From NCBI RefSeq assembly GCF_000768685.1, contig NZ_AVPK01000003.1:291890-355889 (forward strand): 64,000 nt of DNA. The letters run 5' to 3'. Below the pieces are notes generated by a model that worked only from the letters and a program-made list of their open reading frames with translations, had not been told where the DNA came from and made no database searches. Below are positions 53,358 through 61,264 of the stretch, piece by piece. The DNA comes from Knoellia subterranea KCTC 19937. Its GTDB lineage: Bacteria > Actinomycetota > Actinomycetes > Actinomycetales > Dermatophilaceae. The stretch's first letter is position 1, and each line of letters opens with the position of its first letter. The position numbers and the translations under genes are program-made.

Positions 53358-53777
53358 GTGAGTTTCGGACGGGTTGCTCGGTGGCTCCTGCTCACCATCG
53401 GGCTGAGCGCCGTCGTGGGCATGGTGTCGCTCGTCGGAGTGGTCATGGGCGCGACGAAGGGCAGTCTTGCGACGGCGGTGCTGCTGCGCAGCGTTCTGGC
53501 GCTCGCGATCCTCTCGATCGCACTCGTCTGGGCCGTCGGCGCGTGGCGCCATGACCGTATGCCGTTCTTCCTCACCTCCGTGGGGTGTGCCTACCTGCTC
53601 CAGCCGTACGCCTTCACCGGACAGGTCCTTGCCGCTCAGTTCCTCTCGGGCAACCCCTGGATCAGGACCCTCATCGACGCCGCCATCTGGATGGGGGTGG
53701 CTGCCTATGTCGTGGTGCGTCAGCGCCAACGTCATCCGTGGGAACCCGAGCCGGTCGACCTAGGAGTTCTGAGATGA
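53358..53777 (+). CDS. Four-helix membrane protein, unknown
   Basis: A 139-residue protein with about four hydrophobic helices (WLLLTIGLSAVVGMVSLVGVVMG, LLRSVLALAILSIALVWAVG, FFLTSVGCAYLLQPYAF, IRTLIDAAIWMGVAAYVVV) and a basic tail. GTG 53358 has GGAGGG eight bases upstream; the longer frame from 53283 starts in the divergent promoter region. Its stop overlaps the start of the following lipoprotein gene. No recognised family. Confidence 0.62.
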   Translation: MSFGRVARWLLLTIGLSAVVGMVSLVGVVMGATKGSLATAVLLRSVLALAILSIALVWAVGAWRHDRMPFFLTSVGCAYLLQPYAFTGQVLAAQFLSGNPWIRTLIDAAIWMGVAAYVVVRQRQRHPWEPEPVDLGVLR

Positions 53778-54400
53778 ATCTCAACGACACTGCGCGGACG
53801 ACCCGCCGCTTTTTCCTCATCGCCGCGGGGTCGAGCATCCTCGCTGCGTGCTCGTCCGGGGAGGAGGTCCTGCCTGAGCGCCTCGAGCGGATCAAGCCGT
53901 CGGAGACCCCGGTCAGCCCGCTCGTGCCGGGGACTGTGCCGATCGACTTCCGCACGATCTCCGGGGAAGGCTTCAAGGTCTCGATCCCGGCGGCGTGGAA
54001 GGACTCGATGAAGCCCGCCGGTGAGGAGACGCCGCCGGCCTATCTCTTCGATGCTCAGGACCGACCCGCTGACTCGCCCGTCCGCGTCGGCGTCGTCATC
54101 GACGCAGACCCGAAGGCCGACGTGATCGAGCAGTCCCACGTGCTCGAGGTCAGCAAGACGGCGGCTGGCGTCGAGGACGTCACGCGCAGCCTCATCACCT
54201 GGCCGGGAACCACGCGTGCCGTCCTCATCGACTGGTCCGAGGCGGCCGGTGGGTCGTCGGGTGCCGAGTACCGCACGCGTCAGCTGATGGCGCAGGTCTC
54301 GTCCAAGAGGATCATCAACGTCGTGGCCACCGCTCCCGCGACCGAGTTCGAGACCCTGCCGATGAACGAGATCCTCGCGACCTTCGTCGTGGTGCCGTAG
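53774..54400 (+). CDS. Lipoprotein of the Tad locus
   Basis: A 208-residue lipoprotein: basic start, FFLIAAGSSILAACSSG with lipobox LAAC (Cys around residue 26), then an extracytoplasmic domain (VPIDFRTISGEGFKVSIPAAWKDSMKP resembling PsbP/LpqN-type domains, and TRAVLIDWSEAAGG, MNEILATFVVV). LpqN/PsbP-like lipoproteins of actinobacteria bind partners at the outer membrane face of the cell membrane; here the role is unknown. Overlaps the previous gene by four bases. Confidence 0.72.
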   Translation: MNLNDTARTTRRFFLIAAGSSILAACSSGEEVLPERLERIKPSETPVSPLVPGTVPIDFRTISGEGFKVSIPAAWKDSMKPAGEETPPAYLFDAQDRPADSPVRVGVVIDADPKADVIEQSHVLEVSKTAAGVEDVTRSLITWPGTTRAVLIDWSEAAGGSSGAEYRTRQLMAQVSSKRIINVVATAPATEFETLPMNEILATFVVVP

Positions 54401-54438
54401 GGCTCAGGCCGGAGGCGCGGCCTCGCGGCACGTTCCCG

Positions 54439-54825
54439 TCAGGACCGCCCGACGTACACGTGCTTGATTTCGCCTCCGGAGCAGGTGACTTCTCCCGGAG
54501 CCTGGAAGCCCTCGAGTTGGCCGACCGGATACAGAGTCGTGTCGCCGAGCCGGGCTGTGTCGGTGTCCTCCGGCTTCACGAGTCGCGGGGTGCCACCACC
54601 CGTCACCGAGCACAGCGACGGATCCGGTCGGCCACCGGGACGCGGGTCGCTCCCGTCCTCGGACGACACCCACACCATGGGCGTGCCCGTGGCCTCCTGC
54701 ACGGTGAGGGCGTGGCCCGCCATGGCGTCGGCGAAGAGTTCGACCTCACCTCCCGAGCTGCCGCTGCAGGCCGCGATGCCCGTGGCGAGGGCGATGGTGA
54801 GAACGGTCGTGGTGAGGCGCTTCAT
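54439..54825 (-). CDS. Small lipoprotein
   Basis: A 128-residue protein with signal MKRLTTTVLTIALATGIAAC and lipobox IAAC, then a short domain with two further cysteines (SLCSVTG, VTCSGGE) likely to be bonded. An alternative start three codons earlier (54834) exists. It is convergent with the preceding lipoprotein gene. No known family. Confidence 0.68.
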   Translation of the reverse strand: MKRLTTTVLTIALATGIAACSGSSGGEVELFADAMAGHALTVQEATGTPMVWVSSEDGSDPRPGGRPDPSLCSVTGGGTPRLVKPEDTDTARLGDTTLYPVGQLEGFQAPGEVTCSGGEIKHVYVGRS

Positions 54826-54880
54826 GACACCCATCGTGACAAACCCGTCTCGGACCTGCCCGTCGTGGCCCGAGACCCGC

Positions 54881-55453
54881 TCACGAACCGAAGCGGCGGA
54901 TACCTCGTCCACGAGGGTGGATCAGGCCGGCGATGCCGAGGGCCGCGATGCCACCCACGACGAACGCCAGTGGCACGGACCGCACCCCGACGTCGGTCGG
55001 CATCACGGCGAGTTCCTCGCCGGCGGCCAGGGTTGGGTTGCACGTCACGCTGTCTCCGACGACGGTGGTGCCGAGGACCACCACGGGTACGTACGGCTCG
55101 CCACGGAGGACCCGGGTTCCGACCGAGTCGACGTCCGGCCGAACCAGAAGTTCCGCCTCACGTCCCTCCCGCAGGAGTGAGCACCCGAACAACTTCGGCT
55201 CGGCGGGATCCCGATCCTCTCCCAAGGCAAAAATGGTCGAGCCGGGATCGAAGAGGGGGGACGCACGCAACTCGACTGGCGTGGCGGGAGTGAGGCGGAC
55301 GACGTCAGTGCGCTGCTGCGTCCACGCGTAGGCACCGATCCCGATCGCGGTCAGCCCGCCGAGCATCAGCAGCACACTGCCGACGACCCCGAGAAGGTGG
55401 CTTCGGTTCGTGCTGCTGCGCTGTCGTCTGCGTTGTCTTCTCGGTGTCTTCAC
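54881..55453 (-). CDS. Two-helix membrane protein, unknown
   Basis: A 190-residue protein: basic N-terminus (KTPRRQRRRQRSS), helix VGSVLLMLGGLTAIGIGAYAW, about 110 extracytoplasmic residues with cysteines in LFGCSLL and VTCNPTL, then helix PLAFVVGGIAALGIAGLI. Layout and the region VVLGTTVVGDSVTCNP resemble the protein at 51426 (REGERLVVIGETASAW, VAPCTGVG), so the two may be distant paralogues. GTG 55453 lies in the divergent promoter region of the tad operon. Confidence 0.62.
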   Translation of the reverse strand: MKTPRRQRRRQRSSTNRSHLLGVVGSVLLMLGGLTAIGIGAYAWTQQRTDVVRLTPATPVELRASPLFDPGSTIFALGEDRDPAEPKLFGCSLLREGREAELLVRPDVDSVGTRVLRGEPYVPVVVLGTTVVGDSVTCNPTLAAGEELAVMPTDVGVRSVPLAFVVGGIAALGIAGLIHPRGRGIRRFGS

Positions 55454-55466
55454 TCTTGGTTGGCCT

Positions 55467-55495
55467 TTGGGCTTGGCGTGTGCGACGTGTAGCGT
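55467..55495 (+). promoter_or_regulatory. Candidate promoter of the tad operon
   Basis: TTGGGC (55467-55472), 17-base spacer, TAGCGT (55490-55495), in the 122-bp divergent gap upstream of the first operon gene. Sequence match is moderate and there are no data on the start site. Confidence 0.35.
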
Positions 55496-55575
55496 AACGC
55501 CCGGACGCCGGAGGGGTGCGCCATGCGGGTGCGTCGTGGAGCGTTCAAATGTCGAGGTTGATTCGGGGGATCCGT

Positions 55576-56355
55576 GTGAACGCAACTCAGGTCGTTGTCG
55601 TCGTCCTGGACTCGACGCTCCCCGCCGACACCCTCCGCCCGTGGCTGGCCCACGAGCGTCGCGTCGCGCTCGTCGGCCCCGGAAGAATCGCTGACCTCGG
55701 CCAGCTGAGCGACGATCTCGGGGCAACGCATGTCGTGATCGCCGCACGGCACCCCGACGGTCGAGCGGCTCGCCTCGCCGCGACGATCCTCGCCGGCGCC
55801 CGACCGCGGGTGGCCGTTGCGCACCGCGTCGGTGCGACCAGCGCGATCGCCCTGGCCGCAAGCGCCGTGACCGCTCTGGAGTCCCACACGGACCCCGGTG
55901 GGGTGCTCGCGACCTTCGACCAGATGGTCGCCCGTTCCGTCGGCGGCATGTGGTTGCACAAGGTGACCGGGCTCCAGTACCCCAAGCCCGGCTTCGGAAT
56001 GCACGTCCGGTCCCTCGTCAGCCGTGGCTTCGTGGCGTCCATGACCCCTGTCCCGCAGATCAGCCGGGCGCTCGCGCTCAGCGACGACCTGCAGACGGTG
56101 CTGGTCGGTGCCGAGGAGACCTCTCGCGAGTTCACCGCAATGCAGGGAGTGAGCGCTGGTCGCCGGTTGCAGTCGGTCCCGGCGATCTCCGACGTGACTC
56201 GGGCCCACGGGTCGCGCGGCGTCGAGTTCGTTGCCCTCGCCCCGGTGTCCGCCCCGACGCTCGCACCCAACCCGTGCCCGTCGTGCGGCGCTCGGTCCGC
56301 CGTCCAGATCTGCCAGTACTGCCATGTTCACCTGCGTGTTTCGGAGCCTGCATGA
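55576..56355 (+). CDS. First gene of the tad operon: Rossmann-like protein with C-terminal zinc ribbon, unknown
   Basis: A 259-residue protein that I do not recognise. The N-terminal 110 residues alternate strands and helices (TQVVVVVLDSTLPADTLRPWL, RVALVGPGRIADLGQLSDDLGATHVVIAARH, PRVAVAHRVGA). The middle is mixed (FDQMVARSVGGMWLHKVTGLQYPKPGFG). The last 30 residues hold a four-cysteine ribbon CPSCG and CQYCH. GTG 55576 has GGGGGA at ideal spacing; ATG 55549 is a less supported alternative. Its stop overlaps the cpaB start (ATGA), so it is translated with the pilus genes. Confidence 0.68.
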   Translation: MNATQVVVVVLDSTLPADTLRPWLAHERRVALVGPGRIADLGQLSDDLGATHVVIAARHPDGRAARLAATILAGARPRVAVAHRVGATSAIALAASAVTALESHTDPGGVLATFDQMVARSVGGMWLHKVTGLQYPKPGFGMHVRSLVSRGFVASMTPVPQISRALALSDDLQTVLVGAEETSREFTAMQGVSAGRRLQSVPAISDVTRAHGSRGVEFVALAPVSAPTLAPNPCPSCGARSAVQICQYCHVHLRVSEPA

Positions 56356-57083
56356 ATCCTCGTCAGCGTCGCGGTCTGGTCTTCATGGCCATCTCCGTGC
56401 TCGTGGCCCTCGCGACCTTCTTCGTCGTCACCGGCTACGTCTCCAACGTCAACAGCCAGGTCGGCTCCCGGGTCACGGTGTACCGCGCGACCAAGGCGAT
56501 CGAGCCCTACACCGCACTCAGTGCGGACAACCTCGAACCGGTCGAGGTCCCCGAGCGATGGGTGTCGAAGTCCTCGGTGCTCCGCATGGACGACCTCCAG
56601 GGGCGCCGCGTGGGCTTCCGTCTCAACGCCGGCTCCACGGTGTCCGGTGACATGCTCATCCCGAGCTCGAGCCTCAAGCAGGACGAGCGAGAGGTCGCGG
56701 TCAACGTCAACTCGGTGACGGGTGTGGCCGGCCGAGTCCGCCCCGGCGACCGAGTGGACATCTACGCCGTGTTCGCGGAGGTGCCCGGCCTCCCGAAGAC
56801 GGTCAAGGTGCTCGCACGGGACATCCGCGTCGTGTCGATCGCCGGCGAGCAGCAGGTCACGAAGTCAGACGAGCAAGGTGTCGAGGAGCAGTCCGTCATC
56901 CCCGTCACCCTCGCCGTGGTGCCCAAGGTCGCGATGAGCCTCACGTATGCCGCGAACTTCGCTGCGGAGGTGCGACTGGTTGCCCTCCCGAACGACGTCG
57001 GCACGAACCGCAACGGCGAGATCGACAAGTTTGACGCCTCGCAGCTCGGCGGCAAGGCGATCCCCGAAGGAGTGGACCAGTGA
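56352..57083 (+). CDS. cpaB: CpaB/RcpC-family pilus assembly protein
   Basis: A 243-residue protein: N-terminal helix LVFMAISVLVALATFFVVTGYV, then a SAF/CpaB domain (VYRATKAIEPYTALSADNLEPVEVPERWVS, GSTVSGDML), and an RcpC-type C-terminal domain (VNVNSVTGVAGRVRPGDRVDIYAVF, VKVLARDIRVVSIAGE). In Gram-negatives CpaB works with the outer-membrane secretin; Gram-positive Tad loci keep CpaB without secretin, where it probably organises the pilus base outside the membrane. Overlaps both neighbours. Confidence 0.88.
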   Translation: MNPRQRRGLVFMAISVLVALATFFVVTGYVSNVNSQVGSRVTVYRATKAIEPYTALSADNLEPVEVPERWVSKSSVLRMDDLQGRRVGFRLNAGSTVSGDMLIPSSSLKQDEREVAVNVNSVTGVAGRVRPGDRVDIYAVFAEVPGLPKTVKVLARDIRVVSIAGEQQVTKSDEQGVEEQSVIPVTLAVVPKVAMSLTYAANFAAEVRLVALPNDVGTNRNGEIDKFDASQLGGKAIPEGVDQ

Positions 57084-58687
57084 CCCAAGTTGTCATCGGT
57101 ATCGAGAACGAGAACCTCGTTGCCGACCTCATGTCCCTGCTCGAGGAGATGGACGGCTACTCCGTCCGGGCCGTGGCGAAGTCGCCGAGCGAGTTGGTCG
57201 ACCTGACGGCCCGCCTCGAGCCAGATGTGGTCTTCGTCCACGAGACCCTCGGCATCGAGCCGGTCACGCAGACGATCCGGGACATCATGAGCCGACGCCC
57301 GGCGACCGCCATCCTTCAGGTGTCTCAGGTTCGCAGCGCATCGACGGTCATCAAGGCGATGGAGGACGGCGCGCGGGGTGTCGTCGCCTATCCGTTCGCC
57401 TACGAGGACGTATCGACCCGTGTGCTCGCGGCCACCGAATGGGGCGAGCAGATGAAGGCCGTGCTCGCCGGCGCGGCAGTCACCAACTCGTCGCGTGGTC
57501 AGGTCGTCGCCGTCGTCGGCGCCAAGGGTGGGGTCGGCACGACGACCGTCGCCTCCCACCTCGCCTACGACTACCTGCGTGACAACCCGCACGAGCGGGT
57601 CTGCCTCGTCGACGTCGACATCGAGAAGGGGGACGTCGGCGCCATCTTCGAGGTTCGGCAGTCGGTCTCCATCGCTGACGTCGCCAAGATCTCCGGCGAC
57701 CTCTCGCCCGTCGTCGTGCACGACGCCGTCATCGAGCACGAGTCCGGGTTGCACCTGCTGCTCGCCCCCCTCGATGTCCGCGAAGGCGAGTTCGTCAGCC
57801 CCGAGGCCCTGCGGGCCATCGTCGCCCTCCTGCGCCGCGACTTCGACCTCGTCATCCTTGACGGCGGCGGCCACGTCTCGCCGGCCCAGGCAGCCATCGT
57901 CGAGCTCGCGGGCGAGTGCCTCGTCGTCACCACGCCCGACGTCCTGTCGATGCGCGCCCTGCGTCGCCGGATGATCGCCTGGGAAGCGCTGGGTGTCCGC
58001 GAGGAGGCCGCGTTCAAGGTCCTCGTCAACAAGGTCGACCGAGCCAGTCTCTTCCCGGCCAGCGCGGTGAACAAGCTCACGACGGCCCACGTCGTCTCCA
58101 CGACCATCCCGTTGTCGCCCCGCGTGCTCGAGCCATCGATCAACGACCGTGACCCGGGCGCGGTGACCGAGGTGGCCTGGTGGAGCCTGATCAAGGGACT
58201 TCGTCAGGAGCTGGGGCTGGCCAGGGGGCCGGCGCCGGCGCCACAGGGTGTGTCGAAGAAACGGCGGGGGCGCAAGAAGAAGTCAGCCGAGACGGAGGGT
58301 GGCGACGAGACCCAGGCAACTGTGCGTGAACCCGCGATGGCAGGGCGAGGCAGGGAGGCGGGTGCTGTCGGCCTCGAGACCGTGGGCATCCTCCCCGCGG
58401 CAGTTCTGCTGTGCCTCATCGGTTGGCAGACCGCGGTCACGGGCTTCTCTTTCATCTACGCCGGCCACGCGTCGTCGGTCGCCGCCCGCGAATACTCCGT
58501 CACTGGAGACAAGGTCGAAGCGACGCAGGCGGCCCGCAAAGCCGTTCCCGGGTCGCTGCGTTCAGGGGTGTCGGTCTCGACCAGTGGCAAGCGTGTCTCG
58601 GTCACCGTGCCCATCGTCAAGGGCTGGCCCGGAAGCGTGCTGCCGACCCAGCTCACGAGTACCCGTACCGTCGTGAGGGAGCAGTGA
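57080..58687 (+). CDS. CpaE/TadZ-like ATPase fused in frame to a TadE-like pseudopilin
   Basis: One 535-codon frame. Residues 1-130: receiver-like domain (VVIGIENENLVADLMSLLEEM) without the usual phosphoacceptor set. 131-385: ParA/MinD ATPase with deviant Walker A VVGAKGGVGTTT, CLVDVDIEKGD, and ILDGGG. A Lys/Arg-rich linker (KKRRGRKKK) follows. From about 420 comes a TadE-type sequence: REAGAVGLETVGILPAAVLLCLIGWQTAVTGF, with G before A-V-G-L-E, a helix and a short exported tail. ATG 58337 (MAGRGRE) is in frame and could start a separate TadE, but no ribosome binding site is obvious. CpaE/TadZ localises the machine at the pole. Confidence 0.82.
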   Translation: MTQVVIGIENENLVADLMSLLEEMDGYSVRAVAKSPSELVDLTARLEPDVVFVHETLGIEPVTQTIRDIMSRRPATAILQVSQVRSASTVIKAMEDGARGVVAYPFAYEDVSTRVLAATEWGEQMKAVLAGAAVTNSSRGQVVAVVGAKGGVGTTTVASHLAYDYLRDNPHERVCLVDVDIEKGDVGAIFEVRQSVSIADVAKISGDLSPVVVHDAVIEHESGLHLLLAPLDVREGEFVSPEALRAIVALLRRDFDLVILDGGGHVSPAQAAIVELAGECLVVTTPDVLSMRALRRRMIAWEALGVREEAAFKVLVNKVDRASLFPASAVNKLTTAHVVSTTIPLSPRVLEPSINDRDPGAVTEVAWWSLIKGLRQELGLARGPAPAPQGVSKKRRGRKKKSAETEGGDETQATVREPAMAGRGREAGAVGLETVGILPAAVLLCLIGWQTAVTGFSFIYAGHASSVAAREYSVTGDKVEATQAARKAVPGSLRSGVSVSTSGKRVSVTVPIVKGWPGSVLPTQLTSTRTVVREQ

Positions 58688-59031
58688 TGCGTCGGCTGCG
58701 CTCGGAGCGCGGCGCCGCAGCCCTCGAGGTGGCAGGCGTCGCGCCGCTCGTGATCTTCGCGGCCCTCGTCGCGCTGCAGTTCGGCGTGGCCGCCTGGACC
58801 ATCATCTCGACCGGTCAGGCCGCGCGTGACGGTGCGCGGGCCTACTCGTTGGGCGACGACCCGCGGACGGCTGCGGAGGGTGCTCTCCCGGGTGTCATGG
58901 AGATCGGGGGCGACGGTGGCAGTCTCTCCGGTGAGGGATACACGTACCGGGTCACCGTCAAGGTGCCCACGGTGGTCAAGCTCAATCTCGGATCGGTGAC
59001 CCGCAGCGCGACCATGCCGGTGATCAAGTGA
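58687..59031 (+). CDS. TadE-like pseudopilin
   Basis: A 114-residue pseudopilin: MRRLRSERGAAALEVAGVAPLVIFAALVALQFG. The leader ends in G before A-A-A-L-E, with Glu at +5 and a following helix, and about 70 residues outside (YTYRVTVKVPTVV). Starts within the stop of the upstream fusion (TGATG) and overlaps tadA by four bases. It is the second of two TadE-like modules in a row. Confidence 0.87.
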   Translation: MRRLRSERGAAALEVAGVAPLVIFAALVALQFGVAAWTIISTGQAARDGARAYSLGDDPRTAAEGALPGVMEIGGDGGSLSGEGYTYRVTVKVPTVVKLNLGSVTRSATMPVIK

Positions 59032-60341
59032 ACGACTACAGCTCCTTCACTGGCGGCCAGGTCGCCGTTGCGACCAAGGAAGACGACAGCCTGGTCGCGA
59101 CGTTCCGCCGGATGCTGCTCGAGGAGGTCGACCTCCACGAGCTGAGCAAGATCGACGCCAACCAGCGGCGCGCCCGGCTCGAACGAGTCATCGCCCACCT
59201 CGTGTCCCGCGAGGGCGTCATCCTCTCGGCCAGTGAGCGCAATCAACTCGTTCGTCGCGTCGTCGACGAGGCCGTCGGGCTCGGTGTCCTCGAGCCGATC
59301 CTCAATGACCCGGGTGTCAGCGAGATCATGATCAACGGGCACGACACCATCTTTGTCGAGCGCAGCGGCAAGCTCGAGCGATGGCCCGCGCTGTTCAGCA
59401 GTGAGGAGCAGCTCCTCCAGACCATCGACCGCATCGTGTCCACGGTCAACCGTCGCGTCGACGAGTCGAGTCCCATGGTGGACGCGCGACTTCCCGCAGA
59501 CAGCCGTATGCCGCGCGGCGCGCGCGTCAACGTCGTGCTCCCGCCGCTCAGCCTCAACGGTCCGACGGTGACGATCCGACTCTTTCCGATGGCGCTCAGC
59601 CTCAGCCAACTCATGGAGCGCGACTCCATCGACCGCCGTTCCGCGCTGCTTCTGAAGGCCTGCGTCGAGGCACGTCTCAATGTCGTCGTCTCGGGTGGCA
59701 CCGGTTCGGGCAAGACCACCCTGCTCAACGCGCTGTCGTCGTTCATCTCGCCCAGCGAGCGGATCGTCACCATCGAGGACGCGGCCGAGCTCAGCCTCGA
59801 CCAGCCGCACACGATCCGGTTGGAGACCCGACCCGCCAACGTCGAGGGCCGCGGCCAGGTCTCCATCCGTGACCTCGTGCGCAACAGCCTCCGCATGCGG
59901 CCGGACCGGATCATCGTCGGTGAGTGCCGCGGCGGCGAGGCGCTCGACATGCTCCAGGCGATGAACACCGGCCATGAGGGCTCACTCACCACGGTGCACG
60001 CCAACACCCCCGACGATGCCCTGTCTCGCCTCGAGACGTTGGCGTCGATGAGTGACGTCGAGGTGCCCTTCCACGCTCTCCGCGACCAGGTGAACTCCGC
60101 CATCGACGTCATCGTCCAGCTCAACCGTCTCGCGGACGGAAGTCGTCGCGTCGTCGATGTGTCGTGGGTGTCCAGTCGGCGCCAGGAGGACTTCGATCTC
60201 GTCCCGCTCATGCGCTACGTGATCGATCGGAGTGATCCCACGAAGCCGGTGGGCCAGTTCGAGGTCTTCGATCTACCTGAGAGGTTCCGCCATCGTCTCC
60301 TCGCAGGCGGCGCCGACCTCTCGCAGCTCGAGGTGACCTGA
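59028..60341 (+). CDS. tadA: TadA/CpaF secretion ATPase
   Basis: A 437-residue hexameric ATPase that powers pilus assembly (and retraction in some Tad systems). Walker A VSGGTGSGKTTLLNAL (about residues 221-236), Asp box IVTIEDAAELSL, Walker B-like RPDRIIVGECRGGEALDMLQAMNTGHEGSLTTVHAN with the His box. N-terminal domain contains NDPGVSEIMINGHDTIFVER and PRGARVNVVLPPLSL. GTG start at 59028 overlaps tadE. Length is typical. Confidence 0.94.
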   Translation: MNDYSSFTGGQVAVATKEDDSLVATFRRMLLEEVDLHELSKIDANQRRARLERVIAHLVSREGVILSASERNQLVRRVVDEAVGLGVLEPILNDPGVSEIMINGHDTIFVERSGKLERWPALFSSEEQLLQTIDRIVSTVNRRVDESSPMVDARLPADSRMPRGARVNVVLPPLSLNGPTVTIRLFPMALSLSQLMERDSIDRRSALLLKACVEARLNVVVSGGTGSGKTTLLNALSSFISPSERIVTIEDAAELSLDQPHTIRLETRPANVEGRGQVSIRDLVRNSLRMRPDRIIVGECRGGEALDMLQAMNTGHEGSLTTVHANTPDDALSRLETLASMSDVEVPFHALRDQVNSAIDVIVQLNRLADGSRRVVDVSWVSSRRQEDFDLVPLMRYVIDRSDPTKPVGQFEVFDLPERFRHRLLAGGADLSQLEVT

Positions 60342-61264
60342 TGGTCGTCCTCGCGATCCTCGTCGGCTCGCTCGTCGCGTCGTTCCTCTTCATGCTGGCG
60401 ATCCGGCAGTTTGTGGGCATCGTGGCGTCTCGCCGACGCGCGATCGGAGCGGCTGAGTTCTCACGCACGGACCGCGACTTCTCGCTCGTGCGCGACCTCG
60501 ACGAGCGGCTCCAGGGCACCAAGGTGGGCAAATGGCTCGCGAAACAGCTCGACCTCGCCGGCCTGTCGCATCGTCCCATCGTCGTCCTCGGTCTCGGTGT
60601 TGCGGCCGGTGTCGTTGTCACTTACGTCCTGTGGAATTTCGTGTCGACACTCCTCGCCGTGTTGGGCGCCGTCGTCGCCGTGTTCGCGGTGCGCCGATAC
60701 CTCACCCGTGCACAGACCCGACGACGTGAGGCCTTCATCGGCCAGTTGCCCGAACTCGCCCGTGTGTTGGCCAACGCCAGTCATGCTGGCCTCTCCCTCC
60801 CCACGGCGATCGGCATCGCTGGCACTGAACTGCCCGAGCCGGCGAAGTCGGAGCTCACCCGTGTGGCCACTCGGCTGAAGTTCGGCGCCCCCCTCGACAC
60901 GGCCATCCATGAGCTCAATGACCGGGTCGGATCCCGTGAGACGAACGTCCTCATGGCCACCCTGGTCGTCGCGTCCCGTAGTGGCGGCTCGCTGGTCACG
61001 GCCCTGCGTGACATCGCAGAGACGCTCGACCAGCGGAAGGAGACGAGGCGCGAGGTCACGACGATCCTGTCCCAGTCGATCGCCTCGTCGAACCTCGTCA
61101 TCGTCATGGGATTCGCGATGCTCCTGCTGCTCAACGGGATCAAAGAAGGCACGGTCGACCGGATGATCCGTGAGCCAATCGGCCAGATCTCCCTCGTGGT
61201 CGGAGGAGCGCTCTTTGCCGCCGGCTACACCCTGATTCGCCGCATGTCGAGGATCGAACCATGA
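60341..61264 (+). CDS. tadB: TadB pilus inner-membrane platform protein
   Basis: A 307-residue T2SSF-domain protein. Helices near the N-terminus (VVLAILVGSLVASFLFMLAI) and in the middle (VVLGLGVAAGVVVTYVLWNFVSTLLAVLGAVVAVF) are followed by the cytoplasmic T2SSF domain (FIGQLPELARVLANASHAGLSLPTAIGIAG, SRSGGSLVTALRDIAETLDQRKETRREV) and two C-terminal helices. It forms the membrane platform with TadC. Overlaps at both ends. Confidence 0.92.
   Translation: MVVLAILVGSLVASFLFMLAIRQFVGIVASRRRAIGAAEFSRTDRDFSLVRDLDERLQGTKVGKWLAKQLDLAGLSHRPIVVLGLGVAAGVVVTYVLWNFVSTLLAVLGAVVAVFAVRRYLTRAQTRRREAFIGQLPELARVLANASHAGLSLPTAIGIAGTELPEPAKSELTRVATRLKFGAPLDTAIHELNDRVGSRETNVLMATLVVASRSGGSLVTALRDIAETLDQRKETRREVTTILSQSIASSNLVIVMGFAMLLLLNGIKEGTVDRMIREPIGQISLVVGGALFAAGYTLIRRMSRIEP

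Larger units (their letters stand above)
2699..59513. repeat. Dispersed octamer GTATGCCG, 43 copies on both strands
   Basis: Counted by eye. GTATGCCG on + starts at 2699, 2762, 4323, 8906, 9389, 9918, 12142, 16348, 17749, 19417, 20329, 20497, 30140, 32349, 35069, 36176, 37799, 41406, 44595, 46314, 50318, 53557, 56945 and 59506. Its complement CGGCATAC starts at 3902, 10017, 16979, 17987, 19836, 21082, 27117, 29096, 31330, 31958, 32365, 35343, 38809, 40561, 43826, 45757, 48064, 48229 and 50600. Assuming 70% GC, about 2.3 copies are expected by chance. The core TATGCCG occurs 47 times; it is preceded by G in 43 cases and by C in only 4 (6390, 8105, 42792, and 38167 on the other strand). Copies lie in genes of both strands and between genes, and none lies between 21,090 and 27,116. 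Function unknown. Confidence 0.85.

Noticed and set aside
2699..59513. GTATGCCG as a Chi- or KOPS-like recombination or segregation signal
   Set aside because: Those signals are strand-biased relative to replication; here 24 and 19 copies lie on the two strands. A window this size cannot fully exclude proximity to a replication switch point.
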